From Erigeron canadensis (Eukaryota; Streptophyta; Magnoliopsida; Asterales; Asteraceae), in assembly GCF_010389155.1 (NCBI RefSeq), contig NC_057769.1, positions 31,062,735 to 31,126,734 on the forward strand: a DNA stretch of 64,000 nucleotides, read 5' to 3'. A model generated the notes under the pieces. The model ran no database searches, had not been told where the DNA came from, and worked only from the letters and a program-made list of their open reading frames with translations. Shown here piece after piece: positions 46,460-58,619 of the stretch. Every line of letters begins with the position of its first letter. Position 1 is the stretch's first letter. Position numbers and translations under genes: made by a program.

Positions 46460-48688
46460 GACTGAAGGGAGTAGCCCGTTCTTTGTCTTGGAATTCGTTC
46501 GGAACGCCCCGGAACGCCTCTCCTCGGCCCCGGGGGGCGTTCCACTTCGTTTGAAACCGTGCCCATTTTGAAATCGAACGTGTCGGATGGCTTTGGCTCT
46601 ATCTGTTTGACCGCATGGGAAACCGGAAAAGGCATTAAATTGTTTTTTTTTTTTAAATCCTATTTTATTATCTTATATATATATATATATTATACCTATA
46701 TATATCTATCTTCATCTTCTTTCTATCATCTATATTTAATTTTTCTTTCAAAAAAAAACACACCTTTTCCAAACACAACCGAAAATGTTTCCAAATCAAT
46801 GGGGGTTGAACCTTTTTCCGAACCAAAACGCGGGTAACACTCAAAGAACACCCTTCCAACCCGACTTACTTGATGATCCTAATCTTCACCAAAACTCGGA
46901 GTTTATTCAATCACTCGGTACAATGAACATTGGATCACCGATGACTCCGCCAGGAAATAGGACACCGTGGATTCGACAAGATAATTTCGGTTTTAATTCC
47001 TCTCCGTCGGGTTTCGCTCAAACACCCGGCGACATGTTTGGTAAAATTTATATATGCTTTCGGTTTATAAATATATATTATTTTTGGTTTATATATATAT
47101 ATATATATATAGATATGGTTCTATGTTTATTTGTTTGTTTTTAAGATTCACAACGGATGATCAATACACCACCGGCGGGTTCCTCTTTCGATGATTTGGA
47201 GGCGGTTCAAGAAACACAACCCGAAGTTAGTGTTTCGTCTCCTCAAAAAGAGAGACGAAAACATCGAAAGAGAGACACCGACGAGCCGAAGAAAATATCA
47301 TCCCAACTAAATTGAACGGAAGCGGAAAGCTTGGCGTTATGTCGCGCTTGGGTTGATGTTTCCGAAGACCCCAAATGCGGTATATATTTATTTATATATA
47401 TTTATATAATTTACGGTTTATATATATATATATTTATATAACTTACGGTTTATATTTATATATATTTATATAATTTTCGGTTTATATATATATTTATATA
47501 ATTTTCGGTTTATATATATATATTTATATTATTTACGGTTTATATATATATTTATGTTTATTCACGGTTTATATATATATATATATATATATTTATGATT
47601 TTGTAGCAAATTATCAAAATGCTCGGACTTTTTGGTTGAAGGTTCAAGAGGGTTATCATACAATCTTGAATAGGTCGACGTACCGAGGCATTGAATCGTT
47701 ACAGGGGAAGTGGCGAAAAATCTGGACTAGCGTCACCAAGTTCAATGCTATTATAACTCGGCTTAGTGGTTCGGGTTATCAAAGTGGTACAAGCGAACAG
47801 GATTTGATTAGTAATGCGTGTAGCGAGTATAATTCTCTAAACCCGAATTTTAATTTTTTTAAAGGAATGACAGTGTTTGAGGAGGAGTTCAAAGTGGGAG
47901 GTTATTCAAACTATGGAGTCGATGAGTAAGTCAGGGTGAGCCGAGTTCAAAAAGGTCTAAGACGACATCGGACAGTTTGGGACAACAAAGTGTGGGGTCA
48001 TCTGCGAGGGTTGCTTTTGACCTTAATGATACTGATGAGGAGGAACCGCAACCACAACTGTCTAGGTTGAGCCATCCGGTTGGGAGAGATCAGGCTAAAA
48101 AAGCCGGACGTGCGGGGGGATCACGGAAGGGGAAGGCAGCGGCGGCGGATGAGGAGGCGTTTAACTTAGCGGTGGAGATGCGGACTTTGCAATAACAGGG
48201 CAAGCAACGCCAAGAGATCGAACTTAAGAAGCTTCAACTCAAGTCCAAAAAACAACGAAGCAAAGATATGGAGTTATTGGCTAAGGACTTGTCTACCGTC
48301 CATCCGGCTAACCGAGCTGCTTTGCTAGAGGAGCAGGCTAGGATTCGTGCCGAATATGGATATGAGTAGTTTTAGTATGTTTTTATTAAGTATTTTTAAT
48401 TTGAATTTGTATTGTATTTTTAATTTGAATTTTAGTAAGTCGTTTTAATTATTCGAAGTTTTATTTACAATTTTAAGCTTTATTCTATATATAAATAACA
48501 TATATAATCAATAAATAACATATATAATAAATAAATTACATTTAATAATTAAAAAAAAAAATGAATGCCTTGGGGGCATTCCTCCACCCCAAAGGAATGG
48601 GGGGAATGCTGCTTATGATTGGTACAGGACACTTGTCAAGCATGGAGTAGAGGAGGGGCATTCCCATAACCCTCTACTCCTCTTAGTC
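46460..48688 (+). mobile_element. PIF/Harbinger element with ORF1 only, 2.2 kb
   Basis: Inverted ends GACTGAAGGGAGTAG and, on the right inverted, GACTAAGAGGAGTAG; TTA lies on both sides (46457-46459 and 48689-48691). It encodes the Myb-like accessory protein but no DDE transposase, so it could move only with help in trans. Confidence 0.8.
46785..48369 (+). pseudogene. Harbinger ORF1: Myb/SANT protein with NAM-associated C terminus, disabled
   Basis: Spliceable exons 46785-47040, 47146-47379 and 47607 onward encode an N-terminal Pro/Asn-rich part (MFPNQWGLNLFPNQN), a basic RRKHRKR stretch, the Myb-like domain (TEAESLALCRAWVDVSEDPK ... RTFWLKVQEGY ... ESLQGKWRKIWTSVTKFN), and then FDLNDTDEEE, HPVGRDQAKKAGR and a coiled C-terminal segment ending about 48369. 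Defects: TGA at 47313-47315 where the domain's tryptophan (TGG) is expected, a frameshift near 47925-47938, and a TAA near 48193. In plants this protein supplies DNA binding for the Harbinger transposase. Confidence 0.85.
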
Positions 48689-48691
48689 TTA

Positions 48692-48993
48692 GACTATCCG
48701 GAGCAAGGCTTTCTTTCCTGGGGACATCTTGCGACACATGACAGTCCAGTCATCAAGGGACATTTCTTTTTATTTGTTGGAGCAAGGCGTTTGATAGAAA
48801 GCCCCAACATGGACCCACTAAGATTCCTTCTCTCTCATGCATGTGTGTGTGTTTCTTTCTTTCTTTTTGGCTTCCCCTTTCTCACGCCCCTTCAATTTTT
48901 TTGTCAAAGAAAGCCCCTTGGGGCAATGTTCTAGGCTTTCTAGGGCTTTCTAAAGGTGAAAAGTGGGAAAGAAACGCCTTGCTCCTGATAGTC
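48692..48993. mobile_element. Tourist-like MITE, 302 bp
   Basis: Near-perfect ends GACTATCCGGAGCAAGG / CCTTGCTCCTGATAGTC, flanked by TTA at 48689-48691 and 48994-48996. It sits directly against the right end of the 2.2-kb Harbinger element, sharing its TTA. Confidence 0.9.
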
Positions 48994-49309
48994 TTAGAAG
49001 GCTTGCCCCTTATACTATATTTGCAGGCCACGTGGCATTTATTTGTGGATGAGGGGCGTTCCCTCTTTCACTACTCCTCGTAGCCTTAGGTGATACAAAA
49101 AGAGGAACGGAATGAAGCATTATACATTTATAGGCTTATGATTTCAATGACCTAATTTGTGTAAGTAATCATGCTTTTCTAAATGGAATCTTCTGCAAAA
49201 CGCAGCGATATGGCTATTCTACAATTCTTGTCTTTGGCATGTGATGTCCTTGAAACCCTTTAATTAGTTATTATATTATATTATATTATAATATATATTA
49301 AAAATAAAG

Positions 49310-50525
49310 TATCGAAAAACGTATAAAGAATAGTATATTTTTAATTTTCTATATTTTCACCACATAAGTTTCAATCTTTACATTTTTAGCACTAAATTAT
49401 AATACTTTTTAGTAAACTTTTTGCTCTATTTATTTTCACCACAAAAGTTTCAATCTTTACACTTTTAACACTAAACTATAATACTTTTTAGTGTGTAAAG
49501 AATAGTATATTTTTTATTTCTTTTATTTTCACCACATAAGTTTCAATCTTTACATTTTTAACACTAAATTATAATTTTTAGTAAACTTTTTGTTCTATTT
49601 ATTTTCACCACAAAACTTTCAATCTTTACACTTTTAGCACTAAACTATAATATTTTTTATTATTTTTACTTTCACCACAGAAGTTTCAATCTTTACACTT
49701 TTAGCACTAAACTATAATACTTTTTAGTAAACTTTTTATTATTTTTATTTTCAATACAAAACTTTCAATCTTTACACTTTTAACACTAAACTATAATATT
49801 TTTTAGTAAACTTTGTATTCTTTTTATTTTCACTACAATATTTGAACTCTTTACACTTTTAACACTAAACTTTCATAGTTTTTTAATTTTCTTTTATTTT
49901 AAGGTACGGGAAAGCGTTTATAGAATAGTATACTTTTTATTTTATTTTTTATTTTCACTACAATAGTTTCACTCTTTACACTTTTAGAACAAAACTATTA
50001 TAATTCTTAGTAAACTTTTTAATCTTTTTATTTTCACCACAATATCTTAACCCCTTACACTTTTAACACTAAATTTTTCTACTTTTTGATAATCTTTTAT
50101 TTTAACTACAACAATTTAACCTCTTACACTTTAGCAACAAACTTTTTAACACATATATTAAAAAGAAATGTACGGGAAAACTTGTAAAGTATAATAAACT
50201 TTCTTTTCATTTTATTTTCACCACAACATTTTAACCCCTTATACTTTTAGCACCAAATTTTTATACTTTTTGATTTTCTTTTATTTTCACCACAACATTT
50301 AAGTCTATTATACTTTTAACACTAAAATTTTATGCGAACGACTTTCACTTTCACACAAAACTTTTACAGTTCATTTTTTAATTTACAAATGTCAGTTTTT
50401 AATAATTTGAATAATACGTGTTTTCTTCAAAAAATTTATGGCACATTATCTCTTAAATAATATTTTTTTATTAAATCGTTAACAAATGTAATGTCTCCCG
50501 GGGCAACGCCCGGGTGACATATCTC
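49310..50525 (+). mobile_element. Probable Helitron carrying the minisatellite
   Basis: After the repeat array, 50491-50520 reads ATGTCTCCCGGGGCAACGCC then CGGGTGACAT, a strong GC hairpin (CCCGGG-GCAA-CGCCCGGG), followed by ATCTCGTT where CTAGTT would be expected. The hairpin position fits a Helitron 3' end with a mutated CTAG. The left limit is only a guess. Confidence 0.5.
49349..50340. repeat. Minisatellite, about 12 units of 70-110 bp
   Basis: The core TTTTCACCACAAAAGTTTCA followed by ATCTTTACACTTTTAGCACT and AAACTATAATACTTTTTAGT recurs at about 49356, 49433, 49527, 49604, 49671, 49749, 49828, 49953, 50032, 50103, 50216 and 50293. Three spacers also share an AAAGAATAGTATA segment, giving a higher-order pattern. 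Divergence increases toward the right. Confidence 0.9.
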
Positions 50526-50529
50526 GTTA

Positions 50530-51096
50530 TAATATAATAACTTTTGCGATTACTTATTCTCATAATCTCATATTCTCATGTGTTAAACTCTGTTGAATAT
50601 GTAGTGATGATAACATAATTGGATAAAATAGTATGCTCCGCCAACAACTTTTAATTAAAACATGGAAGCAGCCTCTCTACTTAAGTATAAGTAAGGTTTG
50701 CCTACAACTTAATCTCCCCCATACACCGTTAAAGAATTGGGGCTCACAATCCACGAAAGACGACGCTGAGCAGATTCTTTCTTTCTTTTTTCTCCATCAT
50801 ACAACTTTTACCTAGCTCACTCTTACACCCGACTATACTTAATTAGCATATATAAATATATTTTTTATTTTAATGTTCGTTCTCTCTTGTTTAAACTTAT
50901 ATGAAGGTAAACAAACACAAAAAATATAATTCCATTTGTTTAATTGTTCATGTTCATTTTTAGTATATTGAACAACATATTTTTTAATAGAAGCCAAGTG
51001 ATTAAAAAGGATTCAACAGGCCAGAAACCAAAAGTAATTACAAAAAGAGTTTTAATTGCTATCATCAGAAGAGATACTAGACTTCTTAACTCTATA
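50530..51096. other. AT-rich intergenic sequence
   Basis: Short frames only; nothing recognised. Confidence 0.4.
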
Positions 51097-51384
51097 GGCC
51101 CCTCCTTATAATAACTCACTTCTAACCCACGGTCTAACACTATTCATCAGTTTTTCTCTCTTCTAGACGCACCAATAACACCTCCTCCTTATAACCCTCA
51201 CTTTTTCTCCATTTCTTCCACCATCCATCCATTATTTTTCTTCTTCCCCCTTCAATGGTTGCGTCTAAAACCGGAGGAGAGGCAAGAACGCAGTTGCAGA
51301 CGCACCAGCTGCTAGCAACGTCTTCATGGTGGGGGGCGTCGGACGTGAGGCAGACACGAGGCAGAAGTGCTATAAGCATGGGCC
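51097..51384. mobile_element. Harbinger MITE related to 19250-19506, ~290 bp
   Basis: Left GGCCCCTCCTTATAAT, right inverted GGCCCATGCTTATAGC, followed by TTA; the left flank ATA does not match exactly. It shares CACTTCTAACCCA, TTCTAGACGCACCAA and GCGTCGGACG strings with 18192-19506. Confidence 0.75.
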
Positions 51385-52574
51385 TTAGAATACCAAATAG
51401 AGGAATAATTAACAGTAAAAATCGAATAGCAAAACGTTACTAGGTTTCTTTGAAAGAAAAAATTGTTCATGTTGATTTGCAGGGGAGGCCCGAAAGGGAG
51501 GTAAGCAAGACCTCCGGCCTAAACACAATTTTGAAAGGGGCACAAAAATTTCAAAATTTTCTATGTATATTTATATATGTAAAAGTATAATATATTATAT
51601 TATATAGATACAAATATATTTGATTCTAATAACAAGCTAATACTTAAATTGTAAATATATAATATTTTAGGTACTCAATATGTATATAGATACAAAATTA
51701 TGTCCTTAGTAGTAAATTATACCAATTTACTTTAATTAATAATCAAAAATCTAAATAAATTTTATATGATAAAAAGGAAATCCTCCTGACACTTTTTGAA
51801 GGTCTTGAAACAGCTTGGTTATTTTCCGAATGCAACCATTGCATATAGAATATTGTTGGCTATTCTAGTCACGGTTGCATCTGCGATTGAAATCTTATTT
51901 ACGGTCAACATTGTCCTAAGAAAGACTTAGTGGATTAGCGATGATAGCTATTGAGAGTGAAATCTTAGAGAGTATAGACTGCGAAGAGCTAATCAACCAA
52001 TTTGCTATGAAAAATGCTTGACGAGCTTCTTGAATCATTGATTATATGTATTTCTAATACTATCATTTTGTTATTGTTACAACGTCTCAATTATATATAA
52101 AAAAAAATTTGCTTATATATTTAGATTTCTAATAGCTGGGGGCATTTTTTTCCCGACTCAGACTGAGCACTTGAATTTTCAGGCCGCCACTATTCATTTG
52201 TTTCCCTAGATGAATTTATAGGATCAAACATAAAATGCATATTCGTGTCATGAGAACAACACCCGGAATATATGTTGGGGGTGGGGTGAGGTTACGACAA
52301 ACATACTATTTTTTGATGCGAATGATCAAATAATTCCCGTAACTTTATTTTTAGGAGATGGATTGGTTTGTATAAACCCTTGTTATTGGGTGACTGATAT
52401 TCAACTAAGTTAATAAATGAGTTGGGTAATTAATTTGGGTAGATATGGGTTAAAAATATCTTAAGGATATAGGAGTAGATCTAATATGTATTGCAAAAAA
52501 GTTAAAAGTTGAAAGATAAGTTAAATATTTTAAAGATTAAAAAAGTTGAAAGAGGAAAAAAAAATTCATTTTAT
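51385..52574. other. Intergenic sequence, possible hAT remnant
   Basis: CAGGGGAGGCCCGAAAG at 51480 and, inverted at about 52190, AGTGGCGGCCTGAAA may be ends of an old hAT element of 0.7 kb; no convincing target duplication. No gene seen. Confidence 0.35.
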
Positions 52575-52843
52575 AAATAGACGAGAAAAAGGTACCCGCG
52601 TGTTGCGGCAGTGATGTAATGGCGGCGGCGGTGATAGCAGTGACAGGTGGTGGTGGCGTCGGAGATTGGTGGTGGTGGCGGTGCCGCCGGTGAGTAGTGA
52701 AAGTTATTGATGTAATGTGACTATGATGTATGATAAATCATGCATTAGAATATATACAATGTTAAAACTTAAAATCAACAATGAAATTTTAAGTTCAACG
52801 TGGAAAATGAAAAATAAATTTTGTATTTATAATATAGTATAGA
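52575..52843 (-). mobile_element. Short Helitron-like element (minus strand)
   Basis: On the minus strand it starts TCTATACTATATTATAAATA at 52843 and, near the left edge, has the hairpin CCGCAACACGCGG followed by GTACC. The interior has GGTGGTGGCG-type repeats like the other members. The 3' edge is not sharply defined. Confidence 0.6.
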
Positions 52844-53018
52844 TAAAAAGTAGTATCTAAGTCAAGCTTACCTTTTTGATGGTAAACTGAGATGGGAATC
52901 TAGGATTAACTTTGGTAGCCTCTTATGAGTCTTATGCACCCAGGCGGCCTGGCCAAGGATGTAAAACCCACGCATGGACCCATATCTTTAATTATGGGCC
53001 ATTATGCTAGCTGGCCTC

Positions 53019-53902
53019 CAGTGGCGGAGCTAGTAGGGGTTAGGGGTATTTAGCCCTCGCCAACTAGTGAATGATAAAGGAGTTTGTTTTGGGTGATTTA
53101 TTGAAGTTAATATAGAAATTAAAGCTTGGATCTGCATTTTAATTGCGGACTTATGTGAGAATTGATTATTAAGGTCATACATGACAACATAAATATAGTA
53201 AATTAAATGAAAAAAATGACAACTTATTAAAAATTTAATGTGGCAAAAAACAAAAAAACGTTACATAAAAAACCATATCATCTCTTAATTATATAAAAAA
53301 AAATAAAATGAAAAGAAATACAACACAACCAAGGACTGCAGGAAGATAAAAGAGATATCCCTTTGACCCTTTCTCATCATTATTATATTACACCCCCATA
53401 ATTAGTTAGAGTTATAAGTATTGCCCCTAAACTTTATAAAACAAATATTTTGGCTATACTAACTACCTTTATGCCATTCATGAAAAAGGGTTAAATACAT
53501 TATATTTTAAACTTGATATTTAAAACTGAAAGATTTTATCAAAATGTGAAACTTAAATCCAAAAAACACAAACTTCTAAATGAAAATGAATAAAAATAGA
53601 AAGAAAACAGAAATAAAGAATATATAGATAAAATGGATTTTCCTACGTTGCAGCTTTTTTAGTTGGTTAAGCAAGATCAATTTCCAAATTTATGCAATTG
53701 TCCTAGTATCATTTTCCAAATTTATGTAACTGTCTAGCTAATACTGTCATCACTTTTAACAACTCGACAAGAAGAAGAGATAGCTTGAAAATCAATGATT
53801 ATCCGATGAAATTTTGGAACATAGTAAACGAAAGGTCAGAGTTGAAGTCATGGTGGCTTGAACTTAGCCCCCCCCTAATTGATATTCCTGGCTCCGCCAC
53901 TG
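53019..53902. mobile_element. hAT-type non-autonomous element, 884 bp
   Basis: Perfect inverted ends CAGTGGCGGAGC / GCTCCGCCACTG and a perfect 8-bp duplication CTGGCCTC (53011-53018 and 53903-53910). No transposase frame inside. Confidence 0.93.
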
Positions 53903-53910
53903 CTGGCCTC

Positions 53911-54475
53911 AAACTTCATAATTTCATATTGTGGTTTGTTACATTAGGCAAAAGGGGAAACCATGAGTTATTGTCTTAAAACTAGATGAGCAATGCTTGT
54001 GTCTGGTCTTCAAGCCACAGCCCAGAGGATATTAGATTATTAGTTGGTTGACTTGGTTCCATGAAAAGATATATTAGCAAGGTTCGACAAATATATAAAA
54101 TTCATCTGGTCTAAATTCATTGAACAGACACTCTATTATTTGCAAGAGAGTTGTGTTAATAATCTTCGACATGGGTTAGCTTACCTGTAAAATCTACGAC
54201 TTTTGAGGTGTAAATCCAGCGAATATGAAATCAAAATTTACTACGAATCTCATCTTAATTTCGCATTACAACTTGTGCCTAATATACGACATATAGAAGC
54301 AACAACGATATCTAATCATGCTAATTATGAAATAGCCCAAATACACAAACTTATAATTGTGAAATAAAATCAATACACAAACTGATAAATGGGGTTGTGA
54401 AACATATATAGATCTTAACAAACAAAGAATATGGAAATGAAGAATGATTTTGAAATATATACAAGTCTCGGATAC
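53911..54475. other. Intergenic sequence
   Basis: AT-rich; nothing recognised. Confidence 0.4.
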
Positions 54476-54484
54476 TTTTATTTT

Positions 54485-55678
54485 GGGATAATTGCATGTG
54501 AAGTACTTCAACTTTGATACTTTTGTTATTGTGAGGCTCGTACAAAAAAAATTGCTTTTAAAGGGAATGAAACCGGATAAAACGAATTTAGTGGGGCTCC
54601 ATACTGGTAGACAGTAACTTTTTAATTTTAACTTAATTTAAAATTATTTAAATAGATCAAATTACAATGTGTACTACCACGTAAACCGCCAAGTCATTAG
54701 TCACGAGTACACATCACCTAAAACATTAACTCCTTTGACTTTATAAAATTTAAAATAACCATATATCAAAATAAATATAGGTATATACATCCATCCATTA
54801 TGTCGATATATGCAAGACATCCATCTATCTCAAATTGAAGGCAAAAAGAATTGGATTTCATGTTTCAAAATCCATCACTGTTGTGTTCTTGATTTAAGAC
54901 AATAAAACCCAAGTTCCAAAAAGTCCCCAAATTCAATATTTCAATCTATATCTATATATCGAATATATATAACACAATATCTGCCATTCCATTGAATATC
55001 ATTCAACATCATCCAACAAAAAAGAAGTGCCCCGTCAAACTTTATGTTCGCCGGAATCCTTTGCCACCATTGTAACCTTTCTTCATATCATTGGATTTCT
55101 TTGCTGCCGCTACAACGTCCCCGTCAGTTGGACTCAGTTGGCCACCAAAATCTTTACACACTTCAAACCATTTCTTCGATCTACACGGGTGGTTTGGGCG
55201 TGGCCGGAAAAAAGGAAACCAATTTCCGGCAAAGAGGGGCGGTGCTGGTGTGACAAGGAAACCATTAACACGATACCAACATTCACATATCTCAGTGTTT
55301 CCTCGGGGTCTGCCATGTCGACATGTTTGATTTAGGGGATATTAATTTAGGTTTTGGATATAGGTTATGGTATGATTTAGGGTTTAGAATTGGGGAGGAA
55401 ATATTTATGATTTAGGATAGAAAGATGTCGACATATATGTATGTATTTTGTTTATATTTAGTTTATCATTATATTATGTACATTGAAAATGATCTGGCAA
55501 ATTTGTAAATAAAATAATGAAAAAACTGGCTATTTACTGGACACGTAAGCAATATTTGATCGCGGTCCCACAAAAGTAAATACATCCGTTTCAATGCCCT
55601 TTAAAAGTAATTTTTTTTTGTACGAGCCTCACAATAAAAAAAGTATCAAAGTACAGATACTTTCCAAACGATTAGCCC
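54485..55678. mobile_element. Mutator-like element with 9-bp TSD and GC-richer interior, 1194 bp
   Basis: Left end GGGATAATTGCATGTGAAGT; right end inverted GGGCTAATCGTTTGGAAAGT; both then share CTTTGATACTTTT and TTATTGTGAGGCTCGTACAA. The 9-bp duplication TTTTATTTT is perfect (54476-54484 and 55679-55687). The interior at about 55027-55335 is clearly richer in G and C and open for 102 codons on the plus strand; I do not recognise the product. It may be a captured host fragment (Pack-MULE) or ordinary element sequence. Confidence 0.88.
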
Positions 55679-55759
55679 TTTTATTTTCGCAAGTATACTT
55701 TTATACAACCGAGGGGTGAATCAAAGTACAGATGTTTCTTTACACCAAACAGAAATAAC

Positions 55760-56130
55760 GCCACTAGTCTCACCTAATCTTTTCTTTCCTAGCTCTACTC
55801 GATACCATAAGTACCCAAGCATTTTCACATTTCAAATAATTGACCGATCGAACATTTGAGAACCTCGTATCATTTCCCGCCTTCCAAATGTACCAAACAT
55901 GTGATGAATACGATTTCTTTGCTGGCTTCCCCCTCCTTCCTAGTCCAACCTTTTTTACTTATCTCAATTAAATACTTAACCGAGAAGATCTAATCTTACA
56001 CGAAGCATTAACTTGCTGGCTGCTGCCAAAATGGCCGTCGAGATTACACAGGCACTAAACAAATGTGGTCCGCTGTCTCTTCGCCCTCTTCACATAAAAA
56101 CGCAAATCTTATCCCCAAAATTGCAATTTC
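55760..56130 (-). pseudogene. LINE remnant (zinc-binding and C-terminal part of reverse transcriptase)
   Basis: On the minus strand, broken frames read AFLCEEGEETADHICL and, further on, VWYIWKAGNDTRFSN, matching the CxxxEEE...H.C and WxIWKxRND segments at the end of plant LINE polyproteins. Stops and frameshifts are frequent. Confidence 0.65.
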
Positions 56131-56310
56131 GAGGCATCAAAGGACTTTTTGAAAGCCCAATGAGAATCAATCTCTTAAAAGTTAAAATTGAACCTAAGCC
56201 CATACATATGGCTATGGGCTGCTTATTTGTATCCAATATCGATTACATATTCTGGGCTCTGGCAATATTGAATATCGGTGGTATCATGTAATTATAATAT
56301 TGAGATATCT

Positions 56311-57166
56311 AGAGGAAAGGTTATTGAATAACTCACAAATAAAAAAGAACGCAAGAATAATTCTGAGCCATATATTTTCTTTACCTTTCTCTCTTTTCAA
56401 TTAAATAAGAAAATTCATCAAAATCATTCAAAATACTTTATCTCACAAACCGTAAATCATTAAATATATATATATATATATATATATAGGTAGTCTTAAA
56501 ATTTTGTTCTCTTTAATTAGAGATGCAAATCGATATATTTTTGATGACTTTTTAATTTTCGTATTTTTTTCCTTGTACTTGTGTACCTACACATGTGTAG
56601 GATCTTTGTTTTCACATTTAAGTTAGTAAATAACCATATATACACAACAATGAAGGTCAAAGACGGAGCCCGTTAATCCATGGTGGAGCCATGGTGGCCA
56701 AGGGCGGAGCTCGGCAGTCCATGGCTGAGCCATAGTGGCTAAGGGTGAAGCCCGTTAGGTAGATCACCGATCACCGATCACCCCCTATGACCTATCACCC
56801 TCTGTGACCTATCACCCCCACTAGCTACCCTTTATGAATATCCCTGAAGGCGAAGCCCGTTCCGAATCACAATTTTCGTTCAACTTACACATATGTAGGT
56901 TATGTGTAAGTATCAAATAGAAAACGAAAATTAAAAAGTCGTCAAAAGTATATCGAATTACATCTCAAATGAAAAAGGACGAAATTTTAAGACTACTCAT
57001 ACTATTTATTTTATCTAACGAATACTGTTTCTGAGATAAAACATTTTGACTGATTTGGATGAATTTTCTCATTTAATTGAAGAAAGAGAAAGATAGAGGA
57101 AATATATAGCCCATAATTGTTCTCGCGTACTTTTTTATTTGTGAGTTTTTAGAATAACTCACCCCA
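56311..57166. mobile_element. Mutator-like foldback element with GC-rich core, copy 2 (856 bp)
   Basis: Homologous to 25596-26437 along its whole length, including the GCGGAGC/CCATGG core. A perfect 10-bp duplication TGAGATATCT (56301-56310 and 57167-57176) defines its edges. Confidence 0.9.
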
Positions 57167-57514
57167 TGAGATATCTATTGTTTCTTCTATACCTCTGATG
57201 ATGATTAACACAAAGTACTGAACTTACGTTCCATATAAGTCAGCCCTTAAATTACAAAGGTTTCAAAAATCATATTAATCTGTCATTTGAACTTGTTCTG
57301 TTTTCTTCTTCTTCACTTTATGAAAGCCCAATGAAAATTAATCTCTATTGGACCTATGCCCTAAACATATGGCTATGAGCTGCTTATTTGTTTTTCATAT
57401 ATTTAGATCAAGTTAAGTATATGACTATTTGTATCCAATATCGATTATATCTTACTTCTGGGCTCTGGCAATATTGAATATCGATGTATTGTAAATGTGT
57501 AATCTTAATCTTAA

Positions 57515-58619
57515 TCTTAATATATACAATAAGATAGTTGAACTAATGACTTATTAACCAATCACATTGCTCGATTTCATCAAATTGACTTTTGATAATG
57601 TCATTATTTAGATAAACTACAAATAAAAAATCCTAATATTCATTATCCAAATATATTATTATATTATTATTTATGTTAATATGTAAAAGAAAGTCTCATT
57701 AATTTACACATTTTTGTTTTTCATTAATTATTTACATTTTTTAGCCCTGAATGCTTAATTTATATTTATTTTTAACCATCAATTTGAGAGAAATTTTTAA
57801 AATTTACAATCATTTAATTAAATAAAAATTTTTTCAACATATTAAATATTTTCTACAAAAAATTATTTCAAAACCTAATGACTTATTAACAAATATTAGA
57901 TTAGATTTTTATAATCATAAATATTAATATTTAGTTTATTATTTGATATAAATACAATGTGACGTCTAAATACATATCCCAAACACGATTTACAACAGCG
58001 GGCTACTTAAATCCTAAATTCAAATCAATATAAACTCCATTCAAGATTCATTCTATCCTTCAATCAAAAAGGTGCATAATTTTCTCCTTTTTTATATATT
58101 AGTTTTGCATATTAATCTTTAAAGTTACAGTTATCACTCAAATCAAGAGTCCTAATTGTTATCAAATAATATAAAAACAATCCTAATTGTTATCATATTA
58201 TCATAGAATAAGTGATTGAAAATAAACCTATGCGTGTTATAGACACGCAACATGATTAAATACACATACATGAATGTCAAGTACAGGATCACAAATATGT
58301 TTATATCTTTTATTCTTAATTATCTTTCATAATAATATCACATTATGAGTACAACTGGTTTCAAAATATTCTATAATGGAGAAATTATTATACATAGCAT
58401 GTGGCTTGTGGAATGACTACGACAAATAATTCCATGAATATGTCGAGACTAATAATGACAGTGACAAACATATGATTATTGTACTACAACTTGTAAAATA
58501 TAACACTTAAAACCGTATTTTTCAAAATTATAAGTTTTTATGACTTAAATGTATGAACATCTAATATTGATAATATCATAAACCTCGTGTCCAGTGTTGG
58601 ACACGGATCTAAAATCTAG
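57515..58619 (+). mobile_element. Helitron family H1, copy 2, 1105 bp
   Basis: 5' end TCTTAATATATAC after A (57514); 3' end hairpin CGTGTCCAGTGTTGGACACG followed by GATCTAAAATCTAG (58619) and T. It interrupts the tandem duplication, whose other copy shows the region without the Helitron. Homologous to 43761-44695. No Rep/helicase coding. Confidence 0.88.

Larger units (their letters stand above)
46332..49085. mobile_element. Outer Harbinger-type element carrying nested insertions
   Basis: Left end GACTGAGAGGAGTAG after TAA; right end inverted GGCTACGAGGAGTAG before TTA (49086-49088). The left arm (46332-46459) and right arm (48997-49085) both carry GGGGCATTCCCC- or GGGGCGTTCCC-type strings. 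Elements 46460-48688 and 48692-48993 lie inside. The pairing of the outer ends is inferred. Confidence 0.45.

Noticed and set aside
49349..50340. Regular repeats with spacers that might suggest a CRISPR-like array
   Set aside because: The units are 70-110 bp and diverged, there are no unique spacers, and the genome is a plant. It is a minisatellite.
55027..55335. 102-codon frame as an independent gene
   Set aside because: It lies wholly inside a Mutator-like element, matches no family I know and has overlapping open frames; kept only as possible captured sequence.
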